Positions 16,483-25,738 are shown, counted from the first letter of the stretch. The stretch is DNA of 64,000 nt from JACKNG01 sp050184115 (GCA_050184115.1 JBFXAQ010000007.1:248001-312000); one strand, 5' to 3'. Notes: generated from the letters alone by a model not told the origin. Numbers and translations are program-made.

Positions 16483-18293
16483 CACCAACGGTCTCCGGCA
16501 TACGGCTCGTCGCCGTAACGCTGCTTGTAGAGATACTGGAACTTGCGTCGCAGCAGGCCACCCGGGTCGTCCGGGATCTGGCGTAACCATTGTTCGGTGG
16601 CCTGGGCACGCTCGGCGTCGCTCTCGTCGCCGTCCTCGGCCTGCTCGGCGCGGGCGGTCCGCGTCTCTTCGCCGTCCTCGCTGTCCGTCGGATCGGGCGC
16701 GGGCTGGGCCTGCTCGGACTCGTCCTCGCCCTGGTCGCCCTGCGGTGGTTCGGCTTGCGGTTGCTCGGCATTCGACTCGCCGCCGGCATCGCCGTCGGAC
16801 TGCGCCTGGTCGGACGGTTGCGGCTGGCCGCCCTGGCTGCCACCCTCACCCTGGCTCTGTTCGTCCTGCGCGCGTTCGCCGGCGCCGGCTTCCTCGTTGT
16901 CGTCCTGGCCCTGTTGTTGCTGCGTGTTGTCCTGCTGTTGTTGCTGCTGTTCGAGGAGCTTCTCGACGAGTTCCTTGTTGTGCGCGGCGTCGTCGTCGCC
17001 CGGCGTCAGTTCGAGCGCGCGATCGTAGGCGGCGATGGCCTCGTCGTAACGGCCGAGCCGGGCCAGGGCGTTGCCGCGGTTGTAATGGCCGCGCGCGCTG
17101 TCGTCTTCGGCCAGGTCGGCGGCGGCGGCGGCGTAGTCGCCTGCGCGGTAACGCGCTGCGCCACGCCACGCCTGGTCGGCGAACGAATGGCCGGCGGCGT
17201 CGTAGTCGCCGGCAGCGAAGGCCGCCGCGCCGGCCTGGTCGTCGGTGCGCCACCAGTCGGCCAGGACCGGTGGCGGAACCAGCGGCAGGGCCAGCACCAG
17301 CGCAAACAGGGCGCCGCGCCGGAAGCCGAGGGCGGCCAGCACCAGCAGCGGCAGCAACAACCACGGCCCGGCTTCCTCCCATTGGTTCGAGGAGAGGTCG
17401 GCGCGACGCTCGGCGTCGCTTGCGAGCGCGGCCTGGAGGTGGCGTTCGAGACGGGCGAGGTCGGTGTCGTCGCCACCGACGTCGAGATAGAGACCGCCGT
17501 GCTCGGTGGCGAAAGTGGCCAGGGCGCCGGCATCGAGCGTGCTCATGACGAGTTGGCCGTCGTCGCGTTTGAGAAAGCCGCCGCTGCGGTCGGGAATGGG
17601 TGCGCCCCCGCCGGTGCCGACGCCGAGCACGCTGACAGCGAGGCCAGCGCGCGCCGCCGCGGCTGTGGCGCGGGCGAGGCTGTCGGGTTCGGCGCCGTCG
17701 GTGACCAGGAGGACGTGCCCGGGGCCGCCGCCGGCCTGGTGTACCAGTTCGGCCGCGAGTTCGATGGCCGCTGCCGGTTCGCTGCCCTGGCTCGGCATGA
17801 TCGACGTGTCGAGATCCTGCAGCTGCCCGGCCAGCGTCTGGGTGTCGTCGGTCAGGGGGGTGACGACGAAGGCCTGTGCCGCGAACACCACCAGCGCGGT
17901 CTGGCCGTCGCGACGTGCGCGCAGGAGGTCGGCAAGCCGGTAACGCGCGCGGACGAGGCGGGACGGCGCGATGTCCGCCGCGTTCATCGACTGCGAGAGA
18001 TCGAGCGCGATGACCAGTGCCGATTCCTCGCGAAACACCGGTACCGGGATGCGTTGCCAGGTCGGCCCGGCGAGGGCGAGAACGGCGAGCAGCCCGGCCA
18101 GGACCAGCAGCGGCGCTCGGCGACCCCCCAGCGTGGAGTGCTCGTCGAGCATGACGTGCGGGCGCAGGGCTTCGTCGACGCAGCGTGCCCAGCCGCCGCT
18201 GCGCCCGTCGCCGCGCGCGTTCCACCACACCAGCAGTACGAAGGGCAGCAGGGCGAGCAGCCAGGACGGGCGCAGGAAGTGGAATTCGCTCAC
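16482..18293 (-). CDS. BatB-BatC fusion: VWA domain plus TPR and Gln/Asp-rich tail
   Basis: A 603-residue protein joining two Bat proteins. Two membrane helices lie near the N-terminus (about 10-24 and 60-76). A von Willebrand A domain (about 92-290) follows, with an intact MIDAS (DLSQS at 98-102, TDDTQ, VTDGAE), then further helices (309-345). TPR-like repeats occupy about 350-435. A low-complexity Gln/Glu/Asp-rich region (448-565) includes QQQQQQ. The C-terminal motif WLRQIPDDPGGLLRRKFQY ends the BatC part. The start is GTG overlapping the batA stop; the open frame upstream of it is only antisense-like noise in batA. The VWA domain should face the periplasm. Confidence 0.9.
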   Translation of the reverse strand: MSEFHFLRPSWLLALLPFVLLVWWNARGDGRSGGWARCVDEALRPHVMLDEHSTLGGRRAPLLVLAGLLAVLALAGPTWQRIPVPVFREESALVIALDLSQSMNAADIAPSRLVRARYRLADLLRARRDGQTALVVFAAQAFVVTPLTDDTQTLAGQLQDLDTSIMPSQGSEPAAAIELAAELVHQAGGGPGHVLLVTDGAEPDSLARATAAAARAGLAVSVLGVGTGGGAPIPDRSGGFLKRDDGQLVMSTLDAGALATFATEHGGLYLDVGGDDTDLARLERHLQAALASDAERRADLSSNQWEEAGPWLLLPLLVLAALGFRRGALFALVLALPLVPPPVLADWWRTDDQAGAAAFAAGDYDAAGHSFADQAWRGAARYRAGDYAAAAADLAEDDSARGHYNRGNALARLGRYDEAIAAYDRALELTPGDDDAAHNKELVEKLLEQQQQQQDNTQQQQGQDDNEEAGAGERAQDEQSQGEGGSQGGQPQPSDQAQSDGDAGGESNAEQPQAEPPQGDQGEDESEQAQPAPDPTDSEDGEETRTARAEQAEDGDESDAERAQATEQWLRQIPDDPGGLLRRKFQYLYKQRYGDEPYAGDRW

Positions 18294-19300
18294 GACACGC
18301 CCACCGGCGCCGGCGCCACCGCCCGTCCGGGCAGACGCAGTAACAGCAGGCAGAAGAATGCGAGGGCCGTGCCCAGTGGCCAGTGGAACAGCGCCGTGCG
18401 CGGGCGGAAGTGCTCGCCGGCATGTTCGATCGGTTCGAGTTGATCGAGCTCGCTGTAGATGGCCTCGAACTCGGCCGTGTCGCGGGCGCGGAAATAGCGT
18501 CCGCCGGTCTTCTTCGCAATGGCTTTCAGCGTTTCCTCGTCGAGGTCCGCGGACGGGTTGATGCGCACCGAACCGAAGAAACCGCGCTGGATGGCTTCGT
18601 CGGCGCCAATGCCGATGGTGTAGACCTTGAGTCCGGCTTCGGCGGCGAGGTCGGCGGCACGCAACGGTTCGACCTCGCCCGCGGTGTTGCGGCCGTCGGT
18701 CATCAGGATGAGGACCTTGTCGGCGGTGTCCTCTTCGCGCAGGCGCTTGACCGCGAGACCGAGCGCATCGCCGATCGCGGTCTGGCGCCCGGCGATGCCG
18801 ATGACGGCTTCGTCGAGCAGATGCTGGACGGTCGGGCGGTCGAAGGTCAGTGGCACGTGCAGGTAGGCCTGCTGTCCGAACAGGATGAGGCCGAGGCGGT
18901 CGCCGCTGCGGCGGGCGATGAAATCGCGCGCCACGACCTTGGTCGCGGTAAGTCGATCGACCGGCCGGCTGTTCAGCACGAAATCGGTCTCGCGCATGCT
19001 CTCGGAGAGGTCGACGGCGAGCATCAGGTCCCGTCCGCTGACCGGTACTTCGATCGGCTCTCCCACCCACTGCGGGCGCATCGCCGCGCCGACCAGCAGC
19101 AGCCAGGCCAGGGTGGCGACGAGCAGGCGCCAGCGTGCCGTCCCTTGGGCCGGGCCGCCGCCCGCGAGGACGCGGAAATCACCGAGATCCGGCACACGAA
19201 GCACCCCGCCGCCGGCACTGGCGACCGGTTTCAACCAGCGCCGCAACAGCCACGGCAGGGGCAGCGCGGCGGCGAGCCAGGGCCAGTCGACCTCAAGCAC
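18290..19300 (-). CDS. batA: BatA: VWA-domain membrane protein
   Basis: A 336-residue inner-membrane protein with an N-terminal hydrophobic region (about 5-20), a second helix (LLVATLAWLLLVGAAM), a von Willebrand A domain and a C-terminal membrane helix (WPLGTALAFFCLLLL). The MIDAS is intact: DLSES (about 97), the threonine region near PLTFDRPT, and LMTDGRNTAGE. This is the standard BatA architecture. Its start lies eight bases inside the DUF4381 gene and its stop overlaps the BatB-BatC start, so it belongs to a tightly coupled operon. VWA domains usually mediate metal-dependent protein contacts; the partner here is probably the BatB-BatC fusion protein. Confidence 0.93.
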   Translation of the reverse strand: MLEVDWPWLAAALPLPWLLRRWLKPVASAGGGVLRVPDLGDFRVLAGGGPAQGTARWRLLVATLAWLLLVGAAMRPQWVGEPIEVPVSGRDLMLAVDLSESMRETDFVLNSRPVDRLTATKVVARDFIARRSGDRLGLILFGQQAYLHVPLTFDRPTVQHLLDEAVIGIAGRQTAIGDALGLAVKRLREEDTADKVLILMTDGRNTAGEVEPLRAADLAAEAGLKVYTIGIGADEAIQRGFFGSVRINPSADLDEETLKAIAKKTGGRYFRARDTAEFEAIYSELDQLEPIEHAGEHFRPRTALFHWPLGTALAFFCLLLLRLPGRAVAPAPVGVS

Positions 19301-19793
19301 CGACCATTCCCCGTCGACGGCTGGCGGTGCGGAACAGGGCGGCGAGCCAGGTGCTCGCGGCGCGCAGGTCCGCCGGGTCGAGGCTGGCCGCGGCGACTGG
19401 CGAATAGGCCGCCCGGGTCAGCACGGTCGCGAGCGCGGGCGGTGGCTCCGCACCGGCGAGCCGCTCCAGCGCCGCGATCCAGTCGGCGCCGGTGACGGCC
19501 GCCTCGACCCCGCAGGCCAGCGCGGCGCGGCGGGCGAGGCGTGACAGGCCCGCGGCGCAGGCATGGGGATCGCGATCGTCCGCGTAGCGTGCCTCGATGA
19601 GGGCGAGTTCGGCCAGCGCGGCGCGAGCGAGGCGACCGCGACGGCGCCACCACCACCAGGCCAGCGTGGCGATTCCGGCGACGAGCAGCGTGGTGGCCAG
19701 CCACCACCAACCCGGCGCTGGCGGCCACCACGGCACAGGCGGTGGCAGATGGATGTCGCGCAGCGGCAGGCTGGCCGGGTCGGGCGGGTTCAT
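19293..19793 (-). CDS. DUF4381 domain membrane protein of the bat operon
   Basis: A 166-residue small membrane protein of a family regularly found between the DUF58 and batA genes. The N-terminal DIHLPPPVPWWPPAPGWWWL motif is the family hallmark. It is followed by one membrane helix (about 30-48) and a helical cytoplasmic part rich in alanine and arginine. No enzyme motif is visible. It overlaps DUF58 by four bases and batA by eight, so it is translated with both. The function is unknown; a scaffolding role in the MoxR/Bat complex is an inference from constant co-occurrence. Confidence 0.88.
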   Translation of the reverse strand: MNPPDPASLPLRDIHLPPPVPWWPPAPGWWWLATTLLVAGIATLAWWWWRRRGRLARAALAELALIEARYADDRDPHACAAGLSRLARRAALACGVEAAVTGADWIAALERLAGAEPPPALATVLTRAAYSPVAAASLDPADLRAASTWLAALFRTASRRRGMVGA

Positions 19794-20761
19794 GTCGTCA
19801 ACAACCGGACCAGGCCGCCGAAGGGATCGGCCACGGTGTCGACGGCGACGTGCGGCAGGCCTTGTTCACGGCACAGGCGGCGCAGGCGCTCCTGGCGGGC
19901 TTCGAAGCGCGCCGCGTAGGCGGCGCGGTGTGCATCGTCGATGCTCGCCAGGCGCAGGGTTTCGCGGGTGTCGGACAAGGCGCCTCCACCATCGAGAACG
20001 GGAAACGCGGCCTCGAGGGGGTCGTGTATGCCGACCAGGGCGAGATCGGTATGCAGCGCCAGGCGGGCGAGGGCGGCGCAGACGCTCTCGTCGAGATCGC
20101 GGAAATCGCTGATGAAGAAGATCTGGCTGCCGGGCTTGGCGACGCGGCGCAGGCGCTCGACGGTATCGGACAACGCGCTTCCGGTCGGCGCGGCGGCCGC
20201 CGCCACGGTGCGCCAGCGCTCGGCGTTCTCCACCAGCACCTTGAGCAGGCGGACGAGCGCGGTCTGGCCGCGTCGTGGCGCGACCTCGTGGTGCTCGCCG
20301 GCCCCGAAGACCAGGGCCCCGACGCGATCGCCACTTTGTTCGGCGCGCCAGCCGACCAGGCTCGCGATACGCGCGGCCTGCACCGCCTTGAACACGCCGC
20401 GGGTGGCGAAGAACATCGCGGGGCGCAGGTCGATGCAGAGAAACACCGGCCGTTCGCGTTCTTCGCGGAAGAGCTTGGTGTGCGGCTTGCCAGTGCGCGC
20501 GGTGACGCGCCAATCGAGCTGGCGGATGTCGTCGCCCGGCTGGTAGGGCCGCGACTCGTCGTACTCCATGCCGCGACCACGCCGGCGCGAAAGGTACTGA
20601 CCGGCGGCGCGGGTGCGCCGCGGCGGGGTCAGGGGTGGCAGCCGTCGGGCGGCGCCGGCCAGGGCCATGAGATCGCGCAGGTTCGGTTCGACGCGCGCCA
20701 GCCCGGCACCGGCAGGTGTGGCGTCCGCGGCGCGCGCGCTGGTGGGAGAGGCCGGCACCAC
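19790..20761 (-). CDS. DUF58 domain protein, MoxR-associated
   Basis: A 323-residue cytoplasmic protein with the DUF58 core (RGMEYDESRPYQPGDDIRQLDWRVTARTGKPHTKLFREER), the signature of proteins encoded beside MoxR ATPases. A VWA-like fold follows (VFLCIDLRPAMFF, then IFFISDFRDLD). No membrane segment is visible. The start is a GTG four bases after the moxR stop; the N-terminal 40 residues are alanine-rich and could be shorter in reality. It is a likely client or adaptor of the neighbouring MoxR chaperone ATPase. Confidence 0.92.
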   Translation of the reverse strand: MVPASPTSARAADATPAGAGLARVEPNLRDLMALAGAARRLPPLTPPRRTRAAGQYLSRRRGRGMEYDESRPYQPGDDIRQLDWRVTARTGKPHTKLFREERERPVFLCIDLRPAMFFATRGVFKAVQAARIASLVGWRAEQSGDRVGALVFGAGEHHEVAPRRGQTALVRLLKVLVENAERWRTVAAAAAPTGSALSDTVERLRRVAKPGSQIFFISDFRDLDESVCAALARLALHTDLALVGIHDPLEAAFPVLDGGGALSDTRETLRLASIDDAHRAAYAARFEARQERLRRLCREQGLPHVAVDTVADPFGGLVRLLTT

Positions 20762-20765
20762 GGGC

Positions 20766-21776
20766 TCAGGGGACGGCGATGCGGCCGAGCAGCTCGTCGA
20801 CGAAGCGGTCGGGGGTGATGCCGTCCGCCGCGGCCTCGTAGTTGAGTATCAGGCGGTGCCGCAGCGCGTCGTGGGCAACGTCCTGGACGTCGGCCGGGCT
20901 GACGAAGTCCTCACCGCGCAGCCAGGCGTGGGCGCGCGCGGCGCGGTCGAGGGCGAGCGTGCCGCGTGGGCTGGCGCCGTAGGCCAGCCAGTTTTCGAGA
21001 TCCGCACCGTAGGCGGCCGGGGTACGCGTTGCGAAGACGATTTCCATGAGGTAGTTCTCGACGTCCTCGCTCATGTAGATGTCGAGCACCTCGCGACGGG
21101 CGGCGAAGATGCAGGCCTGGTCGAGCACGGGCGAGGGCGCCAGCGTGGCGCCGGCGTCGACGGCCGCTTCGCTGCGCGCAAGGTGCAGGATGCGGCGCTC
21201 GGCTTCGTGGTCCGGGTAGCCGATGTTGATGTGCAGCAGGAAGCGGTCGAGCTGCGCCTCGGGCAATGGGTAGGTGCCTTCCTGTTCGAGCGGGTTCTGG
21301 GTCGCCATCACCATGAACAGAGCCGGCAGGGCATAGGACTTGCGGCCGATGGTGATCTGGCGCTCGGCCATCGCTTCGAGCAGGGCCGACTGCACCTTGG
21401 CCGGGGCGCGGTTGACCTCGTCGGCCAGCACGAGGTTGTGGAACAGGGGGCCCTGCTGGAAGGCAAAGGAGCCGTCCTGCGGGCGGTAGACCTCGGTGCC
21501 GGTGAGATCGGCCGGCAGCAGGTCCGGTGTGAACTGGATGCGATGGAACTCGCCCTCGATGCCCTCCGACAGCACCTTGATGGCGCGGGTCTTGGCCAGG
21601 CCGGGCGCGCCTTCGACCAGGAGGTGGCCGTCGGCGAGCAACGCCACGAGCAGACGCTCGACGAGATGTTCCTGGCCGATGATGCGATGGGAGACGAAGT
21701 CGCGCAGCCGCGCGATGGATTCACGGTTCGTGGTGGCAGTGTCCAAGGTGCTGTCCGGTTGGTGCAACGGGTGCAT
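20766..21776 (-). CDS. MoxR family AAA+ ATPase
   Basis: Chaperone-like AAA+ ATPase thought to remodel or activate VWA-domain proteins, here those of the bat operon. The 336-residue protein has Walker A GAPGLAKT (56-63), Walker B region LVLADEVNRAP, sensor 1 VMATQNPLEQEGTYPLPEAQLDRF and the C-terminal AAA lid. The ATG at 21776 was chosen because it precedes HPLHQPDSTLDTATTNRESIARL directly before the ATPase core; the frame is open 30 codons further up but without similarity. It is first of six coupled genes on this strand; its promoter should lie in the 467-base gap shared with manC. Confidence 0.95.
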   Translation of the reverse strand: MHPLHQPDSTLDTATTNRESIARLRDFVSHRIIGQEHLVERLLVALLADGHLLVEGAPGLAKTRAIKVLSEGIEGEFHRIQFTPDLLPADLTGTEVYRPQDGSFAFQQGPLFHNLVLADEVNRAPAKVQSALLEAMAERQITIGRKSYALPALFMVMATQNPLEQEGTYPLPEAQLDRFLLHINIGYPDHEAERRILHLARSEAAVDAGATLAPSPVLDQACIFAARREVLDIYMSEDVENYLMEIVFATRTPAAYGADLENWLAYGASPRGTLALDRAARAHAWLRGEDFVSPADVQDVAHDALRHRLILNYEAAADGITPDRFVDELLGRIAVP

Positions 21777-22128
21777 TCGCGCGGGGGTGCCGAACGGGGT
21801 GCCCGGCGATTTTATTGGGTTGCAAGACCGAGGAGAACCATCGGAGTTCCCGTGCCGGTGCGCCATCCGCTGCCAGGCTCGTCACACGCCTCCGCCCACG
21901 CGCCTGCGGATCGTCATCAAATCGTAGTGTCGTTGTCATAGGCTCATTCCGGCGCGCGACGATGGCGCGCCGCGTCGCACCCCGGCTCGCAACGATCGCG
22001 TGCCCTCATCGCGCCCGCGGCGGAGCGTGGAGACGGTGCGATCACGCGTGCGGAAATCCGGACGAAATCCTCATGCAGCGCAAGCGAGCGCGCTGGCGGG
22101 ACTCCAGACATACAGTCATAATCCGCGC

Positions 22129-22143
22129 TTAACATGTTGTTAA
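22129..22143. promoter_or_regulatory. Palindrome TTAACA-TGT-TGTTAA upstream of the EPS locus
   Basis: A perfect 6-bp inverted repeat with a 3-base spacer, AT-rich in a GC-rich setting, 100 bases upstream of the manC GTG. It has the form of an operator for a dimeric regulator. No known factor is assigned; this is inference from shape and position. Confidence 0.4.
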
Positions 22144-22232
22144 TACTGGCTGTGGCCGGGCAGCGGACCCGGGCACGGCGGCCGCCGACAGCGTGCCGGG
22201 ACGAACCCGGGCCGTTCGTCGCACCACGCGCC

Positions 22233-22238
22233 AAGGAG
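22233..22238 (+). promoter_or_regulatory. Shine-Dalgarno AAGGAG deciding the manC GTG start
   Basis: AAGGAG five bases before GTG at 22244. It supports this start over an ATG 17 codons upstream, which has no ribosome-binding site and would add a non-conserved leader. Confidence 0.7.
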
Positions 22239-22243
22239 TCCAC

Positions 22244-23704
22244 GTGAGCACATCGCAGAGCATCGTTCCGGTCGTTCTGGCCGGTGGTGGCGGCACCCGG
22301 CTGTGGCCGCTGTCACGCGGCCATTACCCCAAGCAGTTCCTGGCCGTGGGCGGTACCGATTCACTGTTGCAGCGTACGGTCGGACGTTTCGCGGCGCTGC
22401 CCGAGACGCCGGCAGCACCGATTGTCGTGTGCAACGAGGAGCACCGTTTCCTGGTCGCCGAGCAATTGCGCCAGGCTGGCGTCGTCGCCGATCTCGTGCT
22501 CGAACCGGCTGGTCGCAACACGGCGCCAGCATTGTGCGCCGCCGCCTTCCGCGCGCTGGCGCTCGCGCCCGGTGACGATGCCGACCCGGTCCTCGTGGTG
22601 ATGCCGGCCGATCATCTGGTCGGCGACCTCTCCGCCTTCGGCGCCGCCCTCGCCGTCGCCCTCGAACAGGCGCGGGCAGGCCGGGTGGTGACGTTCGGGG
22701 TCACCCCGACGCGGGCGGAAACCGGCTACGGCTACATCGAGACCGGCGCGCAGGTCGGCAGCAGCGGCGAACCGTGCTGCCGCGAACTCGCCGCGTTCCG
22801 CGAGAAACCCGACGCCGCGACGGCCGCGGCCTATCTCGCCGGCGGGCGTCACCTGTGGAACGCGGGCATCTTCATCGTGCGGGCGGGCGTGTGGTTGCAG
22901 CACGCACGCGCATTCTGTCCCGCCATCGTCGCCGCCGCCGAAGCGGCAGTCGCTGCCGGGAGTGCCGACGGTGATTTCTTCCGCCTCGACCGCGCGGCGT
23001 TCGAGGCGAGCCCCGCCGACTCCATCGACTACGCCGTCATGGAACCCCTGTCAGGGCGCGCCGGCGAGGCAGTGGTCGTCGAACTCGACGCCGCCTGGTC
23101 CGACGTCGGTTCATGGACCGGCCTGTGGCAGGTCTCGCCACGGGACGAGCACGACAACGTCCTCGAAGGCGACGTCTGCGTGATCGAGTCGAGCAACAAC
23201 CTGGTCCATGCCACGCACCGCCTGGTGACCACGCTCGGCGTCAGCGGGTTGGCGGTGGTCGAGACCGCCGATGCCGTCCTCGTCGCCGATCTCGGACACA
23301 CCGAAGCGGTCAAGGACGTCGTGGCGTGGTTGTCGTCCCGCGATCGCGAGGAACGCCTCACCCATCGCCGCGTCTACCGCCCGTGGGGCAGTTACGAGTC
23401 GATCGACGACGGTCCGCGCTTCCAGGTCAAGCGCATCACCGTCAGCCCTGGCGCCGCGCTCTCGCTGCAGATGCACCACCACCGCGCCGAGCACTGGATC
23501 GTCGTCTCCGGCACTGCCCGCGTGACGCGCGGCGACGAGTCCTTCCTGCTCAGCGAGAACGAGTCGACGTACATACCGCTGGGGGCGGTGCATCGGCTGG
23601 CGAATCCCGGCACGTTGCCACTCGAGCTGATCGAAGTGCAGTCCGGCAGCTACCTTGGCGAGGACGACATCGTTCGCTTCGAAGACCGCTACAACCGTTC
23701 ATGA
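22244..23704 (+). CDS. manC: Mannose-1-phosphate guanylyltransferase / mannose-6-phosphate isomerase
   Basis: Bifunctional type II enzyme making GDP-mannose (from mannose-1-P and GTP) and interconverting fructose-6-P and mannose-6-P; supplies GDP-mannose for the EPS. The 486-residue length fits AlgA/ManC. The nucleotidyltransferase signature LAGGGGTRLWPLSR lies near residues 12-25, PAGRNTAPA and DYAVME follow, and the C-terminal cupin isomerase part contains RPWGSYESIDDG and QMHHHRAEHWIVVSG with H411-H413. The start is GTG with AAGGAG five bases upstream. The stop overlaps the start of the export protein gene (ATGA). No phosphomannomutase (manB) gene is nearby. Confidence 0.95.
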   Translation: MSTSQSIVPVVLAGGGGTRLWPLSRGHYPKQFLAVGGTDSLLQRTVGRFAALPETPAAPIVVCNEEHRFLVAEQLRQAGVVADLVLEPAGRNTAPALCAAAFRALALAPGDDADPVLVVMPADHLVGDLSAFGAALAVALEQARAGRVVTFGVTPTRAETGYGYIETGAQVGSSGEPCCRELAAFREKPDAATAAAYLAGGRHLWNAGIFIVRAGVWLQHARAFCPAIVAAAEAAVAAGSADGDFFRLDRAAFEASPADSIDYAVMEPLSGRAGEAVVVELDAAWSDVGSWTGLWQVSPRDEHDNVLEGDVCVIESSNNLVHATHRLVTTLGVSGLAVVETADAVLVADLGHTEAVKDVVAWLSSRDREERLTHRRVYRPWGSYESIDDGPRFQVKRITVSPGAALSLQMHHHRAEHWIVVSGTARVTRGDESFLLSENESTYIPLGAVHRLANPGTLPLELIEVQSGSYLGEDDIVRFEDRYNRS

Positions 23705-24339
23705 CGTCGATATCGCGGACGATCCGGGGTCCGCAGGGAGAACCCGTCTTGGCCAGATTGACAACGATTCCGCCCGTCCTGGCGCTGGTGATTTTCTTGC
23801 TGGGCACACCCGGCGCGACCGCCGACGAGGCAGTCGGCGAGCCCGCCGCGCCGAGTTCGGGATATCACATCCAGCCCGGCGACGCCCTGCGCATTTCGGT
23901 GTGGAAGGAAGCAGACCTGCAGCAGGACCTGCTGGTGCGCCCGGATGGTGGGTTCTCGTTTCCGCTCGCGGGCGACCTTGCCGCCGCCGGCCACACGGTT
24001 GGTGAGATCCAGGCCGAACTCGCGTCCCGCATCGAGGAGTACATACCGGATCCGGTCGTCACCGTGCAGGTGCTGCAGACCGAGGGCAATACCATCTACG
24101 TTCTGGGCAAGGTCCAGCGTCCCGGCGCCTATGTCATGAACCGCCCGCTCGACGTCACCCAGGCTCTGGCGCTGGCCGGGGGGTTGGCGGTGTTCGCCGA
24201 GGAGAACTCGATATCCATCCTGCGGCGCACCGACGGCGCGCAGACGGTTCTCCAGTACCGCTACGGCGATGTCCAGTACGGCCGCGACCTCGACCAGAAC
24301 GTGGTCCTCCACGCGGGAGATGTGGTGGTGGTGCCCTGA
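23701..24339 (+). CDS. Polysaccharide export protein (Poly_export/SLBB, exosortase-type)
   Basis: Periplasmic/outer-membrane export component of the Wza family. The 212-residue protein has a hydrophobic export signal (LALVIFLLGTPGATA, ending near residue 41), the Poly_export domain (GYHIQPGDALRISVWKEADL, about 53-130) and one SLBB domain (TIYVLGKVQRPGAYVMN). It is much shorter than Wza and lacks the C-terminal barrel helix, which matches the small export proteins of PEP-CTERM/exosortase EPS loci. No lipobox cysteine is present. It overlaps manC by four bases; an outer-membrane barrel gene follows 29 bases later and may form the actual pore. Confidence 0.9.
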   Translation: MTSISRTIRGPQGEPVLARLTTIPPVLALVIFLLGTPGATADEAVGEPAAPSSGYHIQPGDALRISVWKEADLQQDLLVRPDGGFSFPLAGDLAAAGHTVGEIQAELASRIEEYIPDPVVTVQVLQTEGNTIYVLGKVQRPGAYVMNRPLDVTQALALAGGLAVFAEENSISILRRTDGAQTVLQYRYGDVQYGRDLDQNVVLHAGDVVVVP

Positions 24340-24368
24340 GAGCCGGTGTCGCGCGCGCAGGACTCGGT

Positions 24369-25610
24369 ATGCGGCATCACGGCGGCAGCGCGCGGGCATG
24401 CCTGCTCGGCCTCCTCCTGGCGGCCGGAGGGAGTGCTGCATCGGCATCCGAAACGGCCTTCTATCCGGCGCTGCAGACGCGCATGGCTCTCTACGACAAT
24501 CGCCGTATGAGACCGGACGACAGTCTGATCGATCTGGCGTCGATCACCGACGCACGTGTCGGCATCGTGCATTCGACGCCGGAGTACACCGTTTCGTTGG
24601 TGCCCCAGGGGCGCATCTCGCGTTACGTTCGCCAGGGTGAACTCGACGCCGACGACGTGTTCGTCGATGTCGGAGCGACCCGCCGATTCGAACGCGACGA
24701 GTTGAACGGCCAGTTCCGCTTCGAACGGCAGACGACGCTCACCACCGAACTCACCGATTCGGGCGTTCTCGATACCAATCTCTACCGGACCCAACTCGGC
24801 GGTCGGGGTAGCTGGCGCCACAACTGGACCGAACGGCTGGTCAGCACCGTGTCCGGCGGCGTCATCGACAACAGCTACGAGGAGCTCCCTGGTTCGGCCT
24901 TCATCGATTTCCGCACTTCTGATGCTGCCCTGGGCCTGCAATATGCCGTCAGCCCACAGACGACGTGGTTGCTGGACCTCGGTGTCAATCGTTTCGATAC
25001 CCCGGCGCTCGATAGCTGCACCGTCAGTTACACCTACCAGTTCGGCATTCAGCACGTGTTCGATCAAACGTTGGACGCAACATTCCGTGTTGGCCAGAAC
25101 ATCAGCCGACGCACGACCCGATTCTCGCAACCGCGCCTGGTCTCGTTGTTTCCGTTGCGGTTCGAGACGATCCGCGGCACCGACAAGGAACACGGCGCCG
25201 GACGCCTGGTCAACGTCCTCGTTTCGCGGCACTTCGAACGCGCCGACCTCGACATCTATTGGGACCGCTACTTTTCGCCTTCCAACCAGGGCGGTCGCCA
25301 GCAGCGCCAGACGGTCGGCGCCGAATTCGAATGGGACATGCGTGAACGTTGGACCGCGACGTGGGATTTCGAGTACCGCGTCCAGGACCGCGAAAGCGAT
25401 TTCGTGACCGGCGTCGATGCGCTCGATGTGTACGAGACCGGGGCGACGCTGGCCTGGCAGTTCACGCGCGAGATCAGTCTCGAAGCGACCTACCGATTCC
25501 GGCTGCAGGTGAGCGCCGCGGTACCGTCGACGGCGTCTTCGAACGAACTCGTGCTGGCGCTGCGGTACGGCGGGCGCGCATTCGACTGGCCGTTCGAATG
25601 GCCGCGTTAA
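24369..25610 (+). CDS. Outer-membrane beta-barrel protein of the EPS locus
   Basis: A 413-residue exported protein. It has a signal peptide (ACLLGLLLAAGGSAASA) and then a series of alternating amphipathic strands separated by charged turns, ending in short strands rich in aromatic residues (ELVLALRYGGRAFDWPFEW). This is the pattern of outer-membrane barrels found beside exosortase-type EPS export genes. Arginine- and tyrosine-rich strands (WDFEYRVQDRESDF, LEATYRFRLQVS) recur. Location between the export protein and the chain-length protein suggests a secretion channel or polymer-binding role. The exact family could not be named. Confidence 0.75.
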   Translation: MRHHGGSARACLLGLLLAAGGSAASASETAFYPALQTRMALYDNRRMRPDDSLIDLASITDARVGIVHSTPEYTVSLVPQGRISRYVRQGELDADDVFVDVGATRRFERDELNGQFRFERQTTLTTELTDSGVLDTNLYRTQLGGRGSWRHNWTERLVSTVSGGVIDNSYEELPGSAFIDFRTSDAALGLQYAVSPQTTWLLDLGVNRFDTPALDSCTVSYTYQFGIQHVFDQTLDATFRVGQNISRRTTRFSQPRLVSLFPLRFETIRGTDKEHGAGRLVNVLVSRHFERADLDIYWDRYFSPSNQGGRQQRQTVGAEFEWDMRERWTATWDFEYRVQDRESDFVTGVDALDVYETGATLAWQFTREISLEATYRFRLQVSAAVPSTASSNELVLALRYGGRAFDWPFEWPR

Positions 25611-25738
25611 ACACTGTCACACGGTGCTATTCTGTGCCCGCGCACAACAACCTGCGAGGCGTCCGGCTGGTACGGTGCGCGCTGCGCGTACACCGGCACT
25701 GTCCCACCCCCCTGCGCCGTTCCACGTAACCTGAAGAC

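Larger units (their letters stand above)
21777..22243. other. Divergent intergenic region between moxR and manC
   Basis: 467 bases without a recognisable gene. It must carry the promoters of the minus-strand moxR/bat operon and the plus-strand EPS locus. A short perfect palindrome lies at 22129-22143 and a manC ribosome-binding site at 22233-22238. A CATAAT hexamer at 22117-22122 is -10-like but lacks a good -35. Confidence 0.6.

Noticed and set aside
16908..16960. Short triplet-like repeats encoding poly-glutamine in the bat operon.
   Set aside because: Codons for Gln in a low-complexity protein region; not a separate DNA repeat element.
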